A DNA stretch of 64,000 nt from Mesonia aestuariivivens (GCF_019311235.1 NZ_JAHWDF010000016.1:1-64000); one strand, 5' to 3'; positions 17,359-27,082 are shown, numbered from the stretch's first letter. Numbers and translations: made by a program. Notes: generated from the letters alone by a model not told the origin.

Positions 17359-18096
17359 ATGAAATACCTTCATGATATAGGTGAATATTTTATAATGCTG
17401 AAGAAAGTATTCGGCAGAATGACTAAGCCTTCAGTGCTTAGAGGACTAATTTTTAAAGAAGTAGATGATTTAATTATCAGTTCATTAGGGATTGTTATTT
17501 TTATTTCTTTTTTTATTGGAGGTGTAGTTACCATTCAAACCGCATTAAACCTTAATAACCCGCTTATTCCTAAAAGTCTAATCGCTTTTACAGCAAGGCA
17601 ATCTATTATTTTAGAATTTTCTCCAACCTTTATCTCTATCATTATGGCAGGTAAAGTAGGTTCTAACATTACCTCTAGTATTGGTACAATGAGAGTTATG
17701 GAGCAAATTGATGCCTTAGAGGTGATGGGAATAAATTCTGCCAATTATCTTATTTTCCCTAAGATTATAGCTATGCTTTTATACCCGTTTGTCATTGCTA
17801 TTTCTATGTTTGTAGGTATTGCAGGTGCTTATGCTGCGGGAGTTCTTGGAGGCTTTGTACCAGGAGAACAATTTTTAAATGGTTTGCAAAACGATTTTAT
17901 AGATTTTCATTTGATCTATGCTTTTATAAAAACCTTTGTTTTTGCCATTATATTATCTACCATACCAGCTTACCACGGTTATTATATGAGAGGAGGCGCT
18001 CTAGAAGTAGGTAAAGCAAGTACCACTGCGTTTGTTTGGACCAGTGTAGTTTTAATTATCACTAACTATGTGCTAACACAGCTATTACTAAGCTAA
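17359..18096 (+). CDS. mlaE: MlaE-family ABC transporter permease
   Basis: This 245-residue membrane protein is an MlaE/TrpD-type permease. It has an amphipathic N-terminus, the segment GKVGSNITSSIGTMRVMEQIDALEVMG that marks the family, and five or so hydrophobic helices. MlaE-type permeases move phospholipids or other lipids between inner and outer membranes with an MCE-domain protein. The ATPase gene overlaps by 1 nt. No MCE gene is adjacent; in Flavobacteriia it is often elsewhere. Confidence 0.9.
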   Translation: MKYLHDIGEYFIMLKKVFGRMTKPSVLRGLIFKEVDDLIISSLGIVIFISFFIGGVVTIQTALNLNNPLIPKSLIAFTARQSIILEFSPTFISIIMAGKVGSNITSSIGTMRVMEQIDALEVMGINSANYLIFPKIIAMLLYPFVIAISMFVGIAGAYAAGVLGGFVPGEQFLNGLQNDFIDFHLIYAFIKTFVFAIILSTIPAYHGYYMRGGALEVGKASTTAFVWTSVVLIITNYVLTQLLLS

Positions 18097-18860
18097 TGAT
18101 TGAAGTTAAAAATCTACATAAAAGTTTTGGACAAGAAGAAATTCTAAAAGGAATTAATACTGAATTCTATAAAGGAAAAACCAACTTAATAATTGGTCAG
18201 TCTGGAGCAGGAAAAACCGTCTTTTTAAAGTGTCTTTTGGGTTTATTTGAACCCACCGACGGAACTATAGAATACAACGGCAAAGCATATTCTAGCTTAG
18301 ATAATGAAACACAGCGTGATTTAAGGCAGAAAATGGGAATGGTATTTCAAGGGGGAGCTTTATTTGATTCTATGACCATTGCAGAAAATGTGATGTTCCC
18401 TTTACGTATGTTCACAAAACAGAAAAAATCTGAAATGATGGACCGTGTACAAGAAGTATTACAGCGTGTAAATCTAGAAAATGTAAACCATAAATTTCCA
18501 TCTGAAATTAGTGGAGGAATGCAAAAAAGAGTTTCTATTGCTAGAGCTATTGTTAATAGACCAGAATACCTTTTTTGTGATGAACCTAATTCTGGCCTAG
18601 ATCCTAAAACTGCCATTCTCATCGATAATCTTATTCAAGAAATTACTAAAGAATATGATATTACAACCGTTATTAATACCCACGATATGAATTCGGTATT
18701 AGAGATTGGTGAAAATATAGTCTATCTAAAAGATGGAAATTTAGCTTGGAATGGATCGAAAGATGAAATTTATAAATCTGAAGATAAATCACTTACCGAT
18801 TTTGTTTATTCTTCAGAGTTATTCAAAAAAGTAAGAAAAGCACAATTAAAAGGAATTTAA
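18096..18860 (+). CDS. mlaF: ABC transporter ATP-binding protein, MlaF type
   Basis: This 254-residue ATPase has Walker A IGQSGAGKT (about residue 33), Q-loop FQGGALFDSMT, signature ISGGMQKR and Walker B YLFCDEP followed by NSGLDP. The GGALF and SGGMQKR forms are typical of MlaF/Ttg2A-like lipid transport ATPases. It is coupled to mlaE by a 1-nt overlap. It converges with the DUF389 gene with 4 nt overlap. Confidence 0.92.
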   Translation: MIEVKNLHKSFGQEEILKGINTEFYKGKTNLIIGQSGAGKTVFLKCLLGLFEPTDGTIEYNGKAYSSLDNETQRDLRQKMGMVFQGGALFDSMTIAENVMFPLRMFTKQKKSEMMDRVQEVLQRVNLENVNHKFPSEISGGMQKRVSIARAIVNRPEYLFCDEPNSGLDPKTAILIDNLIQEITKEYDITTVINTHDMNSVLEIGENIVYLKDGNLAWNGSKDEIYKSEDKSLTDFVYSSELFKKVRKAQLKGI

Positions 18861-20335
18861 TTCATTTTTTTCTTCTTTATCAACTTTTGCTTAGGCAAAG
18901 TTACCGAACTAAAAATAAGTGTGTCTAACGATAATTTATATTTTAACCACTCTTTCAGTTTCCTATCATTATTAACCACAACTTTAGTTGGTATAGAATC
19001 TGCCCAAACCACTTTAAACTCGGCAACAGTATCTAATTGACTAAAATTCGAAATTATCTGGTCAGCATAACTAAATGTTACTAGACCGTCATAATTAATT
19101 TTAGCCTCATTACTAATTTGACGAAAAGGAATTTGATGCTTAGCGAACTTTGAAAGTTTACTGAGTTCTGTTTCTAAATAAGAAATACGTTCATCTTTGT
19201 TAAGTATACTCAAAGAATCTCTTCGTTTAAATTCATGCATATACTGCAATTTATCGTAAGATTCTGTATTTTCATTCTGAAGAATAATTAAAGAGGCTCC
19301 GTCTAAATTTTTATATTTTTTCATTTTCTCACGCCATAACCCAATTACAGAATTTGGTATTTCTTTCCCTAAAAAAGACACTTCAATTTTAGGATCATTA
19401 CCACCACTATATTCAAATACCGTTGAATTTTTCTGCAGATAAGAATCTTTATAGATTAGGAGTTCTTCTTCTACAAACCGAGTTGCATCTTGCTTGAAGT
19501 AAGACTCTTTTAACATATTATAAAACAAATAAATACTAGGTACCATAACAATAATTGCAATGATAGAAGCTGCCTGCGCAATAATTCTTCTTCTTTTAGA
19601 ATTGGCATATTTCACTAAAGGAAAACCCAACAATTTTGAGACAACAAAGGTAGAAAGCGCTATAAAAGTAGCATTGATAGAAAATAAGTATAAGGCTCCC
19701 CCTGCATCAGAAAGATTGCCTTGAGCCAAGCCATAACCTACCGTACATAAAGGCGGCATTAAAGCCGTAGCAATCGCTACACCAAAAATAACGCTAGCAA
19801 TAGTTCCTTTTTTAGTCTTAGCCACGATAAGCGCTAAACCTCCAAAAATAGCCACTAAAACATCTAAAATTGTAGGATATGTTCTGGCTTCTAATTCTGC
19901 ATTACTCCCCGTTAAAGGTGAAATCCAGAAATAAAGAAATGCGGTAAGAACACTTAACGTTACCATAACGCCTAAATTGATTAGCGAACGCTTTAAGGTA
20001 TCTACATCATTAATCGCTACAGATAATCCAATGCCTACAATTGGACCCATTAAAGGAGAAATAAGCATCGCTCCAATAATCACAGCAGTGCTACTTACAT
20101 TTAACCCTATAGAAGCTACAAAAATAGAGAAGATAAGAATCCAAGCATTATGGCCTTTAAAGGTTATATCTTTCTTAACCGCTTCTATGGTAGAATCGCG
20201 ATCAGTATCACTTCTTATGTCTAATAAATCTGAAAGAAAGCTTTTAAAACTTCCAAAAGTACCTTTTAAATCTTTAGTTAACTTTTCAGACTTAGAGGCA
20301 GACTCATCTGTATTGTTGTTTAATTCTTCTTTCAT
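18857..20335 (-). CDS. DUF389 (TIGR00341 family) membrane protein
   Basis: This 492-residue protein has a soluble N-terminus, then the DUF389 core (about 45-230) with several helices and GAMLISPLMGPIVGIGLS and IATALMPPLCTVGYGLA segments. A further membrane helix lies near residue 265, followed by a 200-residue soluble C-terminal part not found in the shortest family members. The function of DUF389 is unknown. The upstream guanylyltransferase stop lies 3 nt before its ATG, so it may share that transcript. Confidence 0.88.
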   Translation of the reverse strand: MKEELNNNTDESASKSEKLTKDLKGTFGSFKSFLSDLLDIRSDTDRDSTIEAVKKDITFKGHNAWILIFSIFVASIGLNVSSTAVIIGAMLISPLMGPIVGIGLSVAINDVDTLKRSLINLGVMVTLSVLTAFLYFWISPLTGSNAELEARTYPTILDVLVAIFGGLALIVAKTKKGTIASVIFGVAIATALMPPLCTVGYGLAQGNLSDAGGALYLFSINATFIALSTFVVSKLLGFPLVKYANSKRRRIIAQAASIIAIIVMVPSIYLFYNMLKESYFKQDATRFVEEELLIYKDSYLQKNSTVFEYSGGNDPKIEVSFLGKEIPNSVIGLWREKMKKYKNLDGASLIILQNENTESYDKLQYMHEFKRRDSLSILNKDERISYLETELSKLSKFAKHQIPFRQISNEAKINYDGLVTFSYADQIISNFSQLDTVAEFKVVWADSIPTKVVVNNDRKLKEWLKYKLSLDTLIFSSVTLPKQKLIKKKKMN

Positions 20336-20338
20336 TCA

Positions 20339-21424
20339 CTAAATAAGGTCTTCACCAAATTTTTCTTTTGCTAGATTTCTAACATTTTTAATTCCTTGTT
20401 CATCACCTCTAGGATAAACCAATAATACTTCTTCGTCTTCTACAATAATATAATTATCAATATCTTTTAAAACTACTAATTTATTACCTAAAGTTCTTAC
20501 GATATTATTAGAAGCATTATCTAAGATACTTTTGGCATTAATAATAACATTTTCATGTTCATCCCGTTCGAGTTCGTCGTGTAAAGCTCCCCAAGATCCT
20601 AAATCATTCCAATCGAAACTTGCAGGAATCACACATACATTTTCTGCCTTTTCCATAATGGCATAATCGATAGAGATGTTTTCAGCATCTTCATAATTTT
20701 CGTTTATAAAACGCTGTTCTTGTGTGGTATTGTAATACGATTTACCTTCTGCAAAAATTTCATACATTGCTGATGCGTGCTTTTTAAATTCAGCGGTAAT
20801 CGCTTTTGCACTCCATATAAATATTCCTGCATTCCATAAATAATTTCCTGAAGATAGGTAATTTTTGGCGGTATGGTAATCTGGTTTTTCTTTAAAATTA
20901 ACCACTTTATTGATAACTGAAGTTTGTTCTTTGTGTTGAATATAACCGTAACCTGTATGTGGAAATGTGGGTTGAATCCCTAAAGTCATTAATAAATCGT
21001 CTTGTCGCTGGCAAGCATCAAACGCAATTTGCAAATCATTTACAAAGGCGTCTTCATCTTCTATCCAGTGATCGCTAGGAGCTACCACCATAATAGCATC
21101 TTCATTTTGTTTCTGAATTTTTAAAGCCGAAAGTAAAATACAAGGTGCCGTATTTCTCATTACAGGTTCTAGTATAATTTGATTATCAGTCACCATAGGA
21201 AGTTGATTTTTAACCAAATCATTATACATTCCATTAGTGAGAATAAGTATATTTTCTTCTGGTATAAGTTTTGACAGTCTTTTAAAAGTACGCTGAATAA
21301 GGGTTTCCCCTGTTCCTAAAATATCATGAAACTGTTTAGGCAGCTTTTTTTTACTCACGGGCCAAAAGCGTGAACCTACACCGCCAGCCATTAATATTGC
21401 ATAATAATTTTTATTCCTATTCAT
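20339..21424 (-). CDS. manC: Mannose-1-phosphate guanylyltransferase
   Basis: This 361-residue nucleotidyltransferase makes GDP-mannose from GTP and mannose 1-phosphate. It shows the signature LMAGGVGSRFWPVSKKKLPKQF with catalytic Arg and Lys, plus APSDHW, FKEKP and WNAGIF. I start at ATG 21424 because the family begins just before the nucleotide loop and the sprT gene stops 2 nt upstream; the in-frame ATG at 21502 lies inside sprT. GDP-mannose feeds cell-surface glycans here; no direct link to the mannan locus is implied. Confidence 0.92.
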   Translation of the reverse strand: MNRNKNYYAILMAGGVGSRFWPVSKKKLPKQFHDILGTGETLIQRTFKRLSKLIPEENILILTNGMYNDLVKNQLPMVTDNQIILEPVMRNTAPCILLSALKIQKQNEDAIMVVAPSDHWIEDEDAFVNDLQIAFDACQRQDDLLMTLGIQPTFPHTGYGYIQHKEQTSVINKVVNFKEKPDYHTAKNYLSSGNYLWNAGIFIWSAKAITAEFKKHASAMYEIFAEGKSYYNTTQEQRFINENYEDAENISIDYAIMEKAENVCVIPASFDWNDLGSWGALHDELERDEHENVIINAKSILDNASNNIVRTLGNKLVVLKDIDNYIIVEDEEVLLVYPRGDEQGIKNVRNLAKEKFGEDLI

Positions 21425-21426
21425 AG

Positions 21427-22026
21427 TTATACCACTTTTACCAATTCTACTTCTACGTGAGGCTGAAAAATATAAACACTTCCTGAAGACACCTCTTGAC
21501 ATTCATACCGCTTAATGCGTTTTCTTCCTTTTTTAAAAACCCTACCATTATCAAGTCTAAAAATACTACCATAGGGAATTTCAAAAATATAATTCTTATT
21601 ATTCTGTGAATCAAATTGCTTTAACGCTACAGAAAGTTTAGCATCTGTATCACTACTCGCTTTCGGATTTCTAAAATGATTCGCAACTAATGGCAACACC
21701 TGTTCTGGGAAAATACCCGGATTTATAAATGGCAACATTAATTGTTGAAAAGTATACTTCCACTCTTTACCGTGAGGTTTAATAAGTCGTCCATACTTTT
21801 CAAAAGCCACAGCGTGAGCAATTTCATGTACTAATGTAATTAAAAAACGGTACGAATTCAAATTAGCATTTACAGTAATTTGTGCAATTCCGTTTTTTTT
21901 TCGATAATCACCGTGCCTAGTTTTTCTTTCATTTACAATTTTAAGATAAATTCCATGAGTAACAATTAACTCGAAGGCAGGTTCAACAGCACGCTCGGGA
22001 AGGTATTTATTTAAAATTTCTTTCAC
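21427..22026 (-). CDS. SprT-like domain zinc metalloprotein
   Basis: This 199-residue protein has the SprT/Spartan-like motif HEIAH (H67, E68, H71) in a family-typical context (LVHEIAHAVAFEKYG) and a third-ligand region HGKEWKYTF. Bacterial SprT-like proteins are presumed metalloproteases but roles are poorly known. It is flush with the SDR gene upstream (stop base 22027 next to start 22026) and with manC downstream. Confidence 0.88.
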   Translation of the reverse strand: MKEILNKYLPERAVEPAFELIVTHGIYLKIVNERKTRHGDYRKKNGIAQITVNANLNSYRFLITLVHEIAHAVAFEKYGRLIKPHGKEWKYTFQQLMLPFINPGIFPEQVLPLVANHFRNPKASSDTDAKLSVALKQFDSQNNKNYIFEIPYGSIFRLDNGRVFKKGRKRIKRYECQEVSSGSVYIFQPHVEVELVKVV

Positions 22027-22707
22027 TTACGGCGTTGAGTTTGATACCTGTAATAATTTACCATTATAAAACTGATGACCTGTTAATGCAAAATTAGCAA
22101 TATAAGATGCCATTTCTTTTGCAGTGGTTGGAGGTTCGTAACCAGGAAAAGCCTCTGCAAGCATTTCAGTTTTTACCGCTCCCAAAGCCAAAACATTAAA
22201 AGCCGGACCTTTTTCTTTATACTCTTCAGCTAGTAACTCAGTTAATGTTATCATCGCAGCTTTACTAGAACTATAAGCTGCTAAACCAGGAAACTTAACA
22301 CTACCCTGTACACCACCCATGGTGCTAATATTAACCACATGACCCTTAGACCCCATAAAAGGAACTACTTTTTGAATTAACTGAAAAGCACCGATAGCAT
22401 TGGTTTGATAAACAGACAGCAATTCTTCTGAAGTAATTTCTTCAAAATTTTTATTAACTAATTTCCCTGCATTGTTAATTAACACGTCTACACTTTTCCA
22501 GTTTTCGTTTAAAAAAAATTCTACTTTAGTTAAATCTTCCGTTGATGATAGATCAAAAGGTAAAGTGGTAACATTTACTAAGTTTAAATCTTTTACGGGT
22601 TGGTCATTTCTTGACAGGGCTAAAATTTCACAATCTTGTTGCGCCAAAAGCTGAACCATTTCAAAACCTATTCCCCGGCTTGTACCTGTAATAATAACTC
22701 TTTTCAT
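22027..22707 (-). CDS. Short-chain dehydrogenase/reductase
   Basis: This 226-residue classical SDR has the cofactor motif TGTSRGIG (residues 7-14), NNAG (78-81) and the catalytic set Ser128, Tyr145 and Lys149 (YSSSK). The arginine in the glycine-rich loop hints at NADP(H), but the substrate is unknown. It lies 8 nt below the peptidase gene and abuts sprT, so these minus-strand genes form one run. Confidence 0.92.
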   Translation of the reverse strand: MKRVIITGTSRGIGFEMVQLLAQQDCEILALSRNDQPVKDLNLVNVTTLPFDLSSTEDLTKVEFFLNENWKSVDVLINNAGKLVNKNFEEITSEELLSVYQTNAIGAFQLIQKVVPFMGSKGHVVNISTMGGVQGSVKFPGLAAYSSSKAAMITLTELLAEEYKEKGPAFNVLALGAVKTEMLAEAFPGYEPPTTAKEMASYIANFALTGHQFYNGKLLQVSNSTP

Positions 22708-22715
22708 AACGAATT

Positions 22716-23678
22716 TTATTTTTTTTCGTTCAATTGAATTTCTTTTTCGGTAGAATTCGCCATTCCTTCGATTCCAGGAATTACTTGCTCCACCAAATTT
22801 TTCATATGCGTAACATCCATTAATTTTGCTTCGTCACTCACGTGGTGATAATATGGATAATTAGAAAAATCGAAAGTGCATAAAGTTTGTGCAGGAATAT
22901 TCATTTCTTGATAAAAAGGAAAATTATCGCTTCTCTTAAATAATTGAAATTCCTTGGCTTTTTCAAAAAAACCAAACACTTCGGCATCGGCGTATTTATT
23001 AAACTTTTCAGCTAGATTAGAATTCTCGAACCCTGTTAAATATGCGGTATAATTTACGTTTTCTAATGGCACTCCAATCATTTCAAAATTTAACATAACA
23101 TAAATCGGTACCTTTTCTTCTGCCAGTCTTTTTGCTAGATGTTTTGAACCGATTAATCCCTCTTCTTCTGCAGAAAAAAGCACATACATTAAACTTCGTT
23201 TAGTTTCTACAGTAGAAAAGTATTTAGCTAATTCTAATACCGATACCGTGCCAGCAGAATTATCGTTAGCGCCATTAGCGATAGAATCTTGATTTACTTG
23301 TTTTGCTTCAACTACAACACCAATATGATCATAATGCGCGCCCAAAATAATAATTTCATTTTTAAGCACCGGGTCGCTACCTTCTTTAATGGCTATAAGG
23401 TTAAAGCCTGATTTACCTCGATGGCTAAAACTATCTCTATAGGTTTTGTAATAAGGTTTAATGTTGTGTTTTTTATAAATCTCTTCTACGTAATTAGCAG
23501 CGGTATTAATTTCTTCTGAACCAAACTTTCTACCCTTTAACTCATCTGACGCTAAGTAATTTAAATTTGCCTCTATAGCTGCTTCTGAAATTTGATAATT
23601 ATGCTCTTTGTTTTCCCGATGAGATTGCGCACAACCTACAGCCCCAATAAAACCTAAAATATAAAGTATTTTTCTCAT
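22716..23678 (-). CDS. M28-family metallopeptidase lipoprotein
   Basis: This 320-residue protein has a lipoprotein signal ending AVGC (Cys16) and an M28 aminopeptidase core. Zinc ligands and catalytic residues appear as His115 in LGAHYDHIG, Asp139 in GANDNSAG, Glu171/172 in SAEEEGLIGS, and the NFEMIG and YHHVSDE segments. It is probably a periplasmic or surface aminopeptidase. A terminator separates it from the pyruvate dehydrogenase E2 gene upstream. Confidence 0.92.
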   Translation of the reverse strand: MRKILYILGFIGAVGCAQSHRENKEHNYQISEAAIEANLNYLASDELKGRKFGSEEINTAANYVEEIYKKHNIKPYYKTYRDSFSHRGKSGFNLIAIKEGSDPVLKNEIIILGAHYDHIGVVVEAKQVNQDSIANGANDNSAGTVSVLELAKYFSTVETKRSLMYVLFSAEEEGLIGSKHLAKRLAEEKVPIYVMLNFEMIGVPLENVNYTAYLTGFENSNLAEKFNKYADAEVFGFFEKAKEFQLFKRSDNFPFYQEMNIPAQTLCTFDFSNYPYYHHVSDEAKLMDVTHMKNLVEQVIPGIEGMANSTEKEIQLNEKK

Positions 23679-23693
23679 AAAAATAAATATAAA

Positions 23694-23720
23694 AAAATCC
23701 CGTTGGTTAAACGGGATTTT
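23694..23720 (-). terminator. Terminator after the pyruvate dehydrogenase E2 gene
   Basis: A stem AAAATCCCGTT with AACGGGATTTT around a short loop lies between the E2 stop (23742) and the M28 start (23678). It is T-rich on both sides, so it could work in both directions. Confidence 0.75.
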
Positions 23721-23741
23721 ATTTTTATAAATTTAGTTAGC

Positions 23742-25403
23742 TTATGCCAACATAGTCACTGGATTCTCTAAATAAGTTCTTAAGGTTTGTAAAAACTGAG
23801 CACCAGTTGCGCCATCTACAGTTCTATGATCACAAGCTAAAGTAAGCTTCATAGTATTACCTACTACAATTTGCCCTTCTTTTACTACTGGCTTTTCAAC
23901 AATAGCGCCTACAGACAAAATAGCTGAATTAGGTTGATTAATAATGCTAGTAAACTCTTGAATACCAAACATCCCTAAGTTAGAAACCGTAAAAGTACTA
24001 CCCTCCATTTCTTTAGGCTGAAGCTTTTTATTACGAGCTTTACCTGCAAGATCTTTTACGTTAGCTCCAATTTGCGTCATTTGCATTTGATCTGCAAACT
24101 TCAATACTGGCACTACTAGACCTTCATCTACCGCTACTGCAACTCCCATATGAATATGTTTTGCGATCTTCATTTGATCTGCCGTCCATTGAGAATTTAC
24201 CTGTGGGTGTTTACGTAATGCCATTGCAGAAGCTTTAATCACCATATCATTAAATGATACTTTCACCTCTGGCATTGCGTTAATTTGTTTTCTAGAAGCC
24301 ATTGCATTCTCCATATCTACTTCTATCGTTAAGTAATAATGAGGAGCATTAAATTTAGATTCTGAAAGACGCTTCGCAATGGTTTTACGCATTTGCGAGT
24401 TTTTAATTTCTTCAAAACTTTCTTCTCCTGCTGGAGTATAAGTTTGCACCGCTGGAGCTTCTGAAGATTTTTCTTCTTTTTTAGCTGCTGGTGCAGATTT
24501 TTGAGAAGGTTTAAAGCTTTCAATATCTTTCTTTACAATTCTTCCATTTTCACCAGAACCATCAACATCATTTAAATTGATGCCTTTTTCTTCTGCCATT
24601 TTCTTCGCTAATGGAGAAGCAAAAATTCTTCCGCCATCATTTGAAGATGAACTTGACGTTTCTTCTGATTTATTTTCTGAAGTTGACTCTTTAGATTTTT
24701 CTTTATCTGAAGATTCTTTCTTGGTAGAAGATTTCTTTTTATCTGAAGATTTCACTCCAGATTTCGCATTTTCTAAAAATCCAGAAACATCGGTTCCTTT
24801 TGGGCCAATAATTGCCAATAAAGAATCTACCGGTGCGCCTTCTCCTTCTTGAATACCAATATGTAATAACGTACCAGAATAGAAAGATTCAAACTCCATC
24901 GTAGCCTTATCGGTTTCAATTTCAGCTAAAATTTCTCCTTCTTCTACCTCATCTCCTTCTTGTTTTAACCAAGAAGCAACAGTACCTTCTTCCATGGTAT
25001 CTGAAAGACGTGGCATAGTAACCACCTCTACACCATCAGGCATTTCTGAGTCTGAAGCATCACTCTCTGTATCTTCTTCGTTTTCTTCATTGTCAGAATT
25101 TTCTTCATCTTGTGAAGATTCTTTCTTTTCGTTTTTACCGCCTATCAAATCTGAAATATCTTCACCTTCTTCACCGATAATTGCTAATAAAGAATCTACC
25201 GGAGCTCCCTCTCCTTCTTCAACTCCTATATGCAATAGTGTCCCTTCGTAAAAAGACTCAAACTCCATGGTGGCTTTATCGGTTTCAATTTCAGCTAAAA
25301 TATCACCTTCTTCTACTTTATCACCTTTTTTCTTCAGCCATTGCGCGACAACACCTTCTTCCATGGTATCACTTAGCCGTGGCATATTAATTACTTCAGC
25401 CAT
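23742..25403 (-). CDS. pdhC: Pyruvate dehydrogenase E2, dihydrolipoamide acetyltransferase
   Basis: This 553-residue subunit has two lipoyl domains (about 1-80 and 130-210), each with the lipoylated Lys in ETDKATMEFESF. It has acidic and Ser/Lys/Glu-rich linkers, a peripheral-subunit-binding domain (about 262-298, FASPLAKKMAEEKG) and the CoA acetyltransferase domain with catalytic His526 and Asp530 in DHRTVDG. The linker around 210-260 is unusually Ser- and charge-rich. The E1-alpha gene lies 9 nt upstream. No E1-beta or E3 gene is adjacent, which is common in Flavobacteriia. Confidence 0.96.
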   Translation of the reverse strand: MAEVINMPRLSDTMEEGVVAQWLKKKGDKVEEGDILAEIETDKATMEFESFYEGTLLHIGVEEGEGAPVDSLLAIIGEEGEDISDLIGGKNEKKESSQDEENSDNEENEEDTESDASDSEMPDGVEVVTMPRLSDTMEEGTVASWLKQEGDEVEEGEILAEIETDKATMEFESFYSGTLLHIGIQEGEGAPVDSLLAIIGPKGTDVSGFLENAKSGVKSSDKKKSSTKKESSDKEKSKESTSENKSEETSSSSSNDGGRIFASPLAKKMAEEKGINLNDVDGSGENGRIVKKDIESFKPSQKSAPAAKKEEKSSEAPAVQTYTPAGEESFEEIKNSQMRKTIAKRLSESKFNAPHYYLTIEVDMENAMASRKQINAMPEVKVSFNDMVIKASAMALRKHPQVNSQWTADQMKIAKHIHMGVAVAVDEGLVVPVLKFADQMQMTQIGANVKDLAGKARNKKLQPKEMEGSTFTVSNLGMFGIQEFTSIINQPNSAILSVGAIVEKPVVKEGQIVVGNTMKLTLACDHRTVDGATGAQFLQTLRTYLENPVTMLA

Positions 25404-25412
25404 AATATTTTT

Positions 25413-26411
25413 TTATAATTTATGAGATAAAAACGGATAATCTTCTTGTTCGTAAACCACGTCGTACATGATGTTTTTGTCTGGGAAGTCTGACTCATCA
25501 GCAAACTGTTCACACTCTTTCACCCTGTCTTTCACACGCTGATCGATTTCTTTAATTTCGTCTTCGCTCGCCCAATCGTTCTCTTTAATTTTATCTAAAA
25601 CCTGAGTGATTGGATCTATTTTTTGGTATTCTTTTACTTCGTCTTTCGTTCTGTACTTTTGAGCATCACTCATCGAGTGTCCTCGGTAACGATATGTTTT
25701 TAAATCTAAGAACGTTGGTCCTTCGCCAGAACGTGCTCTTGAGATGGCTTCATCCATCGCTTCAGCAACTTTTTCAGGATTCATTGCATCTACAGGACCA
25801 CAAGGCATTTCATAACCTAAACCAAGTTTCCAAATATCTTCATGACTCGCTGTTCTTTTAACAGAAGTCCCCATAGCATACCCATTATTTTCTACACAGA
25901 AAACAACTGGTAATTTCCAGTTCATTGCCATGTTAAATGCTTCGTGAAGTGTACCTTGACGTGCTGCACCATCTCCAAAGAAGCAAAGGGTTACATTATC
26001 TCTTTTGAAGTATTTATCTCCAAATGCCATACCTGCACCTAGAGGGATTTGCCCTCCTACGATACCATGACCTCCAAAGAAATTTTTCTCTTTAGAAAAA
26101 ATATGCATTGAACCTCCAAGTCCCATAGAAGTACCTGTCTTTTTCCCATACAATTCAGCCATTACTCGCCTAGGATCTACTCCCATACCAATTGGCTGAA
26201 CGTGATTACGGTAAGCGGTTATCATGCGGTCTTTACCTAATTCCATTGCATGCAGGGAACCAGCTAAAATTGCTTCTTGACCATTATAAAGGTGTAAGAA
26301 ACCACGTACTTTCTGTTGAATATATACTTGGGCTAATTTATCTTCAAATTTACGCCAGAAGAGCATTTCTTCGTACCAATTAAGGTAAGTGTCTTTAGTT
26401 ATTTCTTTCAT
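25413..26411 (-). CDS. pdhA: Pyruvate dehydrogenase E1 component, alpha subunit
   Basis: This 332-residue protein has the thiamine-diphosphate motif FFGDGAARQGTLHEA to VENNGYAMGTS and the phosphorylation-loop-like region RYRGHSMSDAQKYR, all typical of E1-alpha. I start at ATG 26411 (MKEITKDTYLNWYEEML), since residues before it from an upstream in-frame start look non-conserved and a promoter element lies at 26451-26458. It needs an E1-beta partner, not in the window. It forms an operon with the E2 gene. Confidence 0.95.
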   Translation of the reverse strand: MKEITKDTYLNWYEEMLFWRKFEDKLAQVYIQQKVRGFLHLYNGQEAILAGSLHAMELGKDRMITAYRNHVQPIGMGVDPRRVMAELYGKKTGTSMGLGGSMHIFSKEKNFFGGHGIVGGQIPLGAGMAFGDKYFKRDNVTLCFFGDGAARQGTLHEAFNMAMNWKLPVVFCVENNGYAMGTSVKRTASHEDIWKLGLGYEMPCGPVDAMNPEKVAEAMDEAISRARSGEGPTFLDLKTYRYRGHSMSDAQKYRTKDEVKEYQKIDPITQVLDKIKENDWASEDEIKEIDQRVKDRVKECEQFADESDFPDKNIMYDVVYEQEDYPFLSHKL

Positions 26412-26450
26412 GAATATCGTATTTATTACGCTCAAAAAAATTGCGAAATA

Positions 26451-26458
26451 CAAAAATA
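26451..26458 (-). promoter_or_regulatory. Candidate -7 element of the pdhA-pdhC operon
   Basis: On the minus strand this reads TATTTTTG, 39 nt before the pdhA start at 26411. Confidence 0.5.
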
Positions 26459-26509
26459 AGATAATAAGTCTTCATAAGAAAACTCTTTTAAATTAATTAA
26501 AGGTAATTT

Positions 26510-26992
26510 TTACAAAGAAGAACCGTCGAAGGCCAAAGGCAAAATATCTAAAAGAGCATTTACTTTAATCACCTTACCTATTTCTGCCATAAACATAATT
26601 TTTATGGGGTGCTCTTGTTTAAACTCATATTCTGCAATTGCCTGTCTACACGCCCCACATGGTGCCGCAGGAACAATCACCTTCTTTTTCTGAGATTTCA
26701 CTGTAATTGCAATTGCTTCTATTTTTTCATTAGGGTACAAAGCTCCCGCTTGGTAGATAGCATTACGCTCAGCACATAGTCCCGAAGGATAAGCAGCATT
26801 TTCTTGGTTACTACCAATAACTACCTTTCCGTTAGCCATTAATATTGCCGCACCTACCATAAATTTAGAATAAGGAGCATAAGCATTATTTCTAGCTTCA
26901 GCTGCTTGCTTCATAAGTTTGATATCTTCTTGGTTCATCTCTTCTAGATGATCATAAATTTGATAAGAAGCGGTAAATTGTTTTTCTATCAT
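26510..26992 (-). CDS. cdd: Cytidine deaminase
   Basis: This 160-residue enzyme has the zinc site of homotetrameric cytidine deaminases: Cys73 and catalytic Glu75 in CAERNA, then Cys112 and Cys115 in PCGACRQ. It salvages cytidine to uridine in the cytosol. I start at ATG 26992 because an upstream in-frame start at 27031 would extend into the porV terminator. The order cdd, porV, porU, gldJ is conserved in several Flavobacteriia as I recall. Confidence 0.94.
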   Translation of the reverse strand: MIEKQFTASYQIYDHLEEMNQEDIKLMKQAAEARNNAYAPYSKFMVGAAILMANGKVVIGSNQENAAYPSGLCAERNAIYQAGALYPNEKIEAIAITVKSQKKKVIVPAAPCGACRQAIAEYEFKQEHPIKIMFMAEIGKVIKVNALLDILPLAFDGSSL

Positions 26993-27022
26993 AGAATTTA
27001 AATTAAAAGAACAAGATAAACA

Positions 27023-27055
27023 AAAAAGCACCGAATAAAAATTAGGTGCTTTTTT
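27023..27055 (-). terminator. Terminator between porV and cdd
   Basis: AAAAAGCACC pairs with GGTGCTTTTT around a 12-nt loop, with T residues on the minus-strand 3' side. It should end the porV transcript. Confidence 0.8.
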
Positions 27056-27082
27056 GTTTATCTATTTTATGAATAACTAAGC

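Noticed and set aside
21425-21502. Extended manC N-terminus inside sprT
   Set aside because: The extra 26 residues overlap the sprT coding region and precede the usual nucleotide-loop start; ATG 21424 is preferred.
24577-25390. Plus-strand open frames opposite the E2 gene
   Set aside because: They are Ser-rich antisense frames produced by the Glu/Lys/Ser-rich linkers and the two lipoyl domains; no start signal or family supports them.
24780-25400. A long direct repeat that might be mobile
   Set aside because: It is the pair of lipoyl domains in the E2 protein and reflects normal domain duplication.
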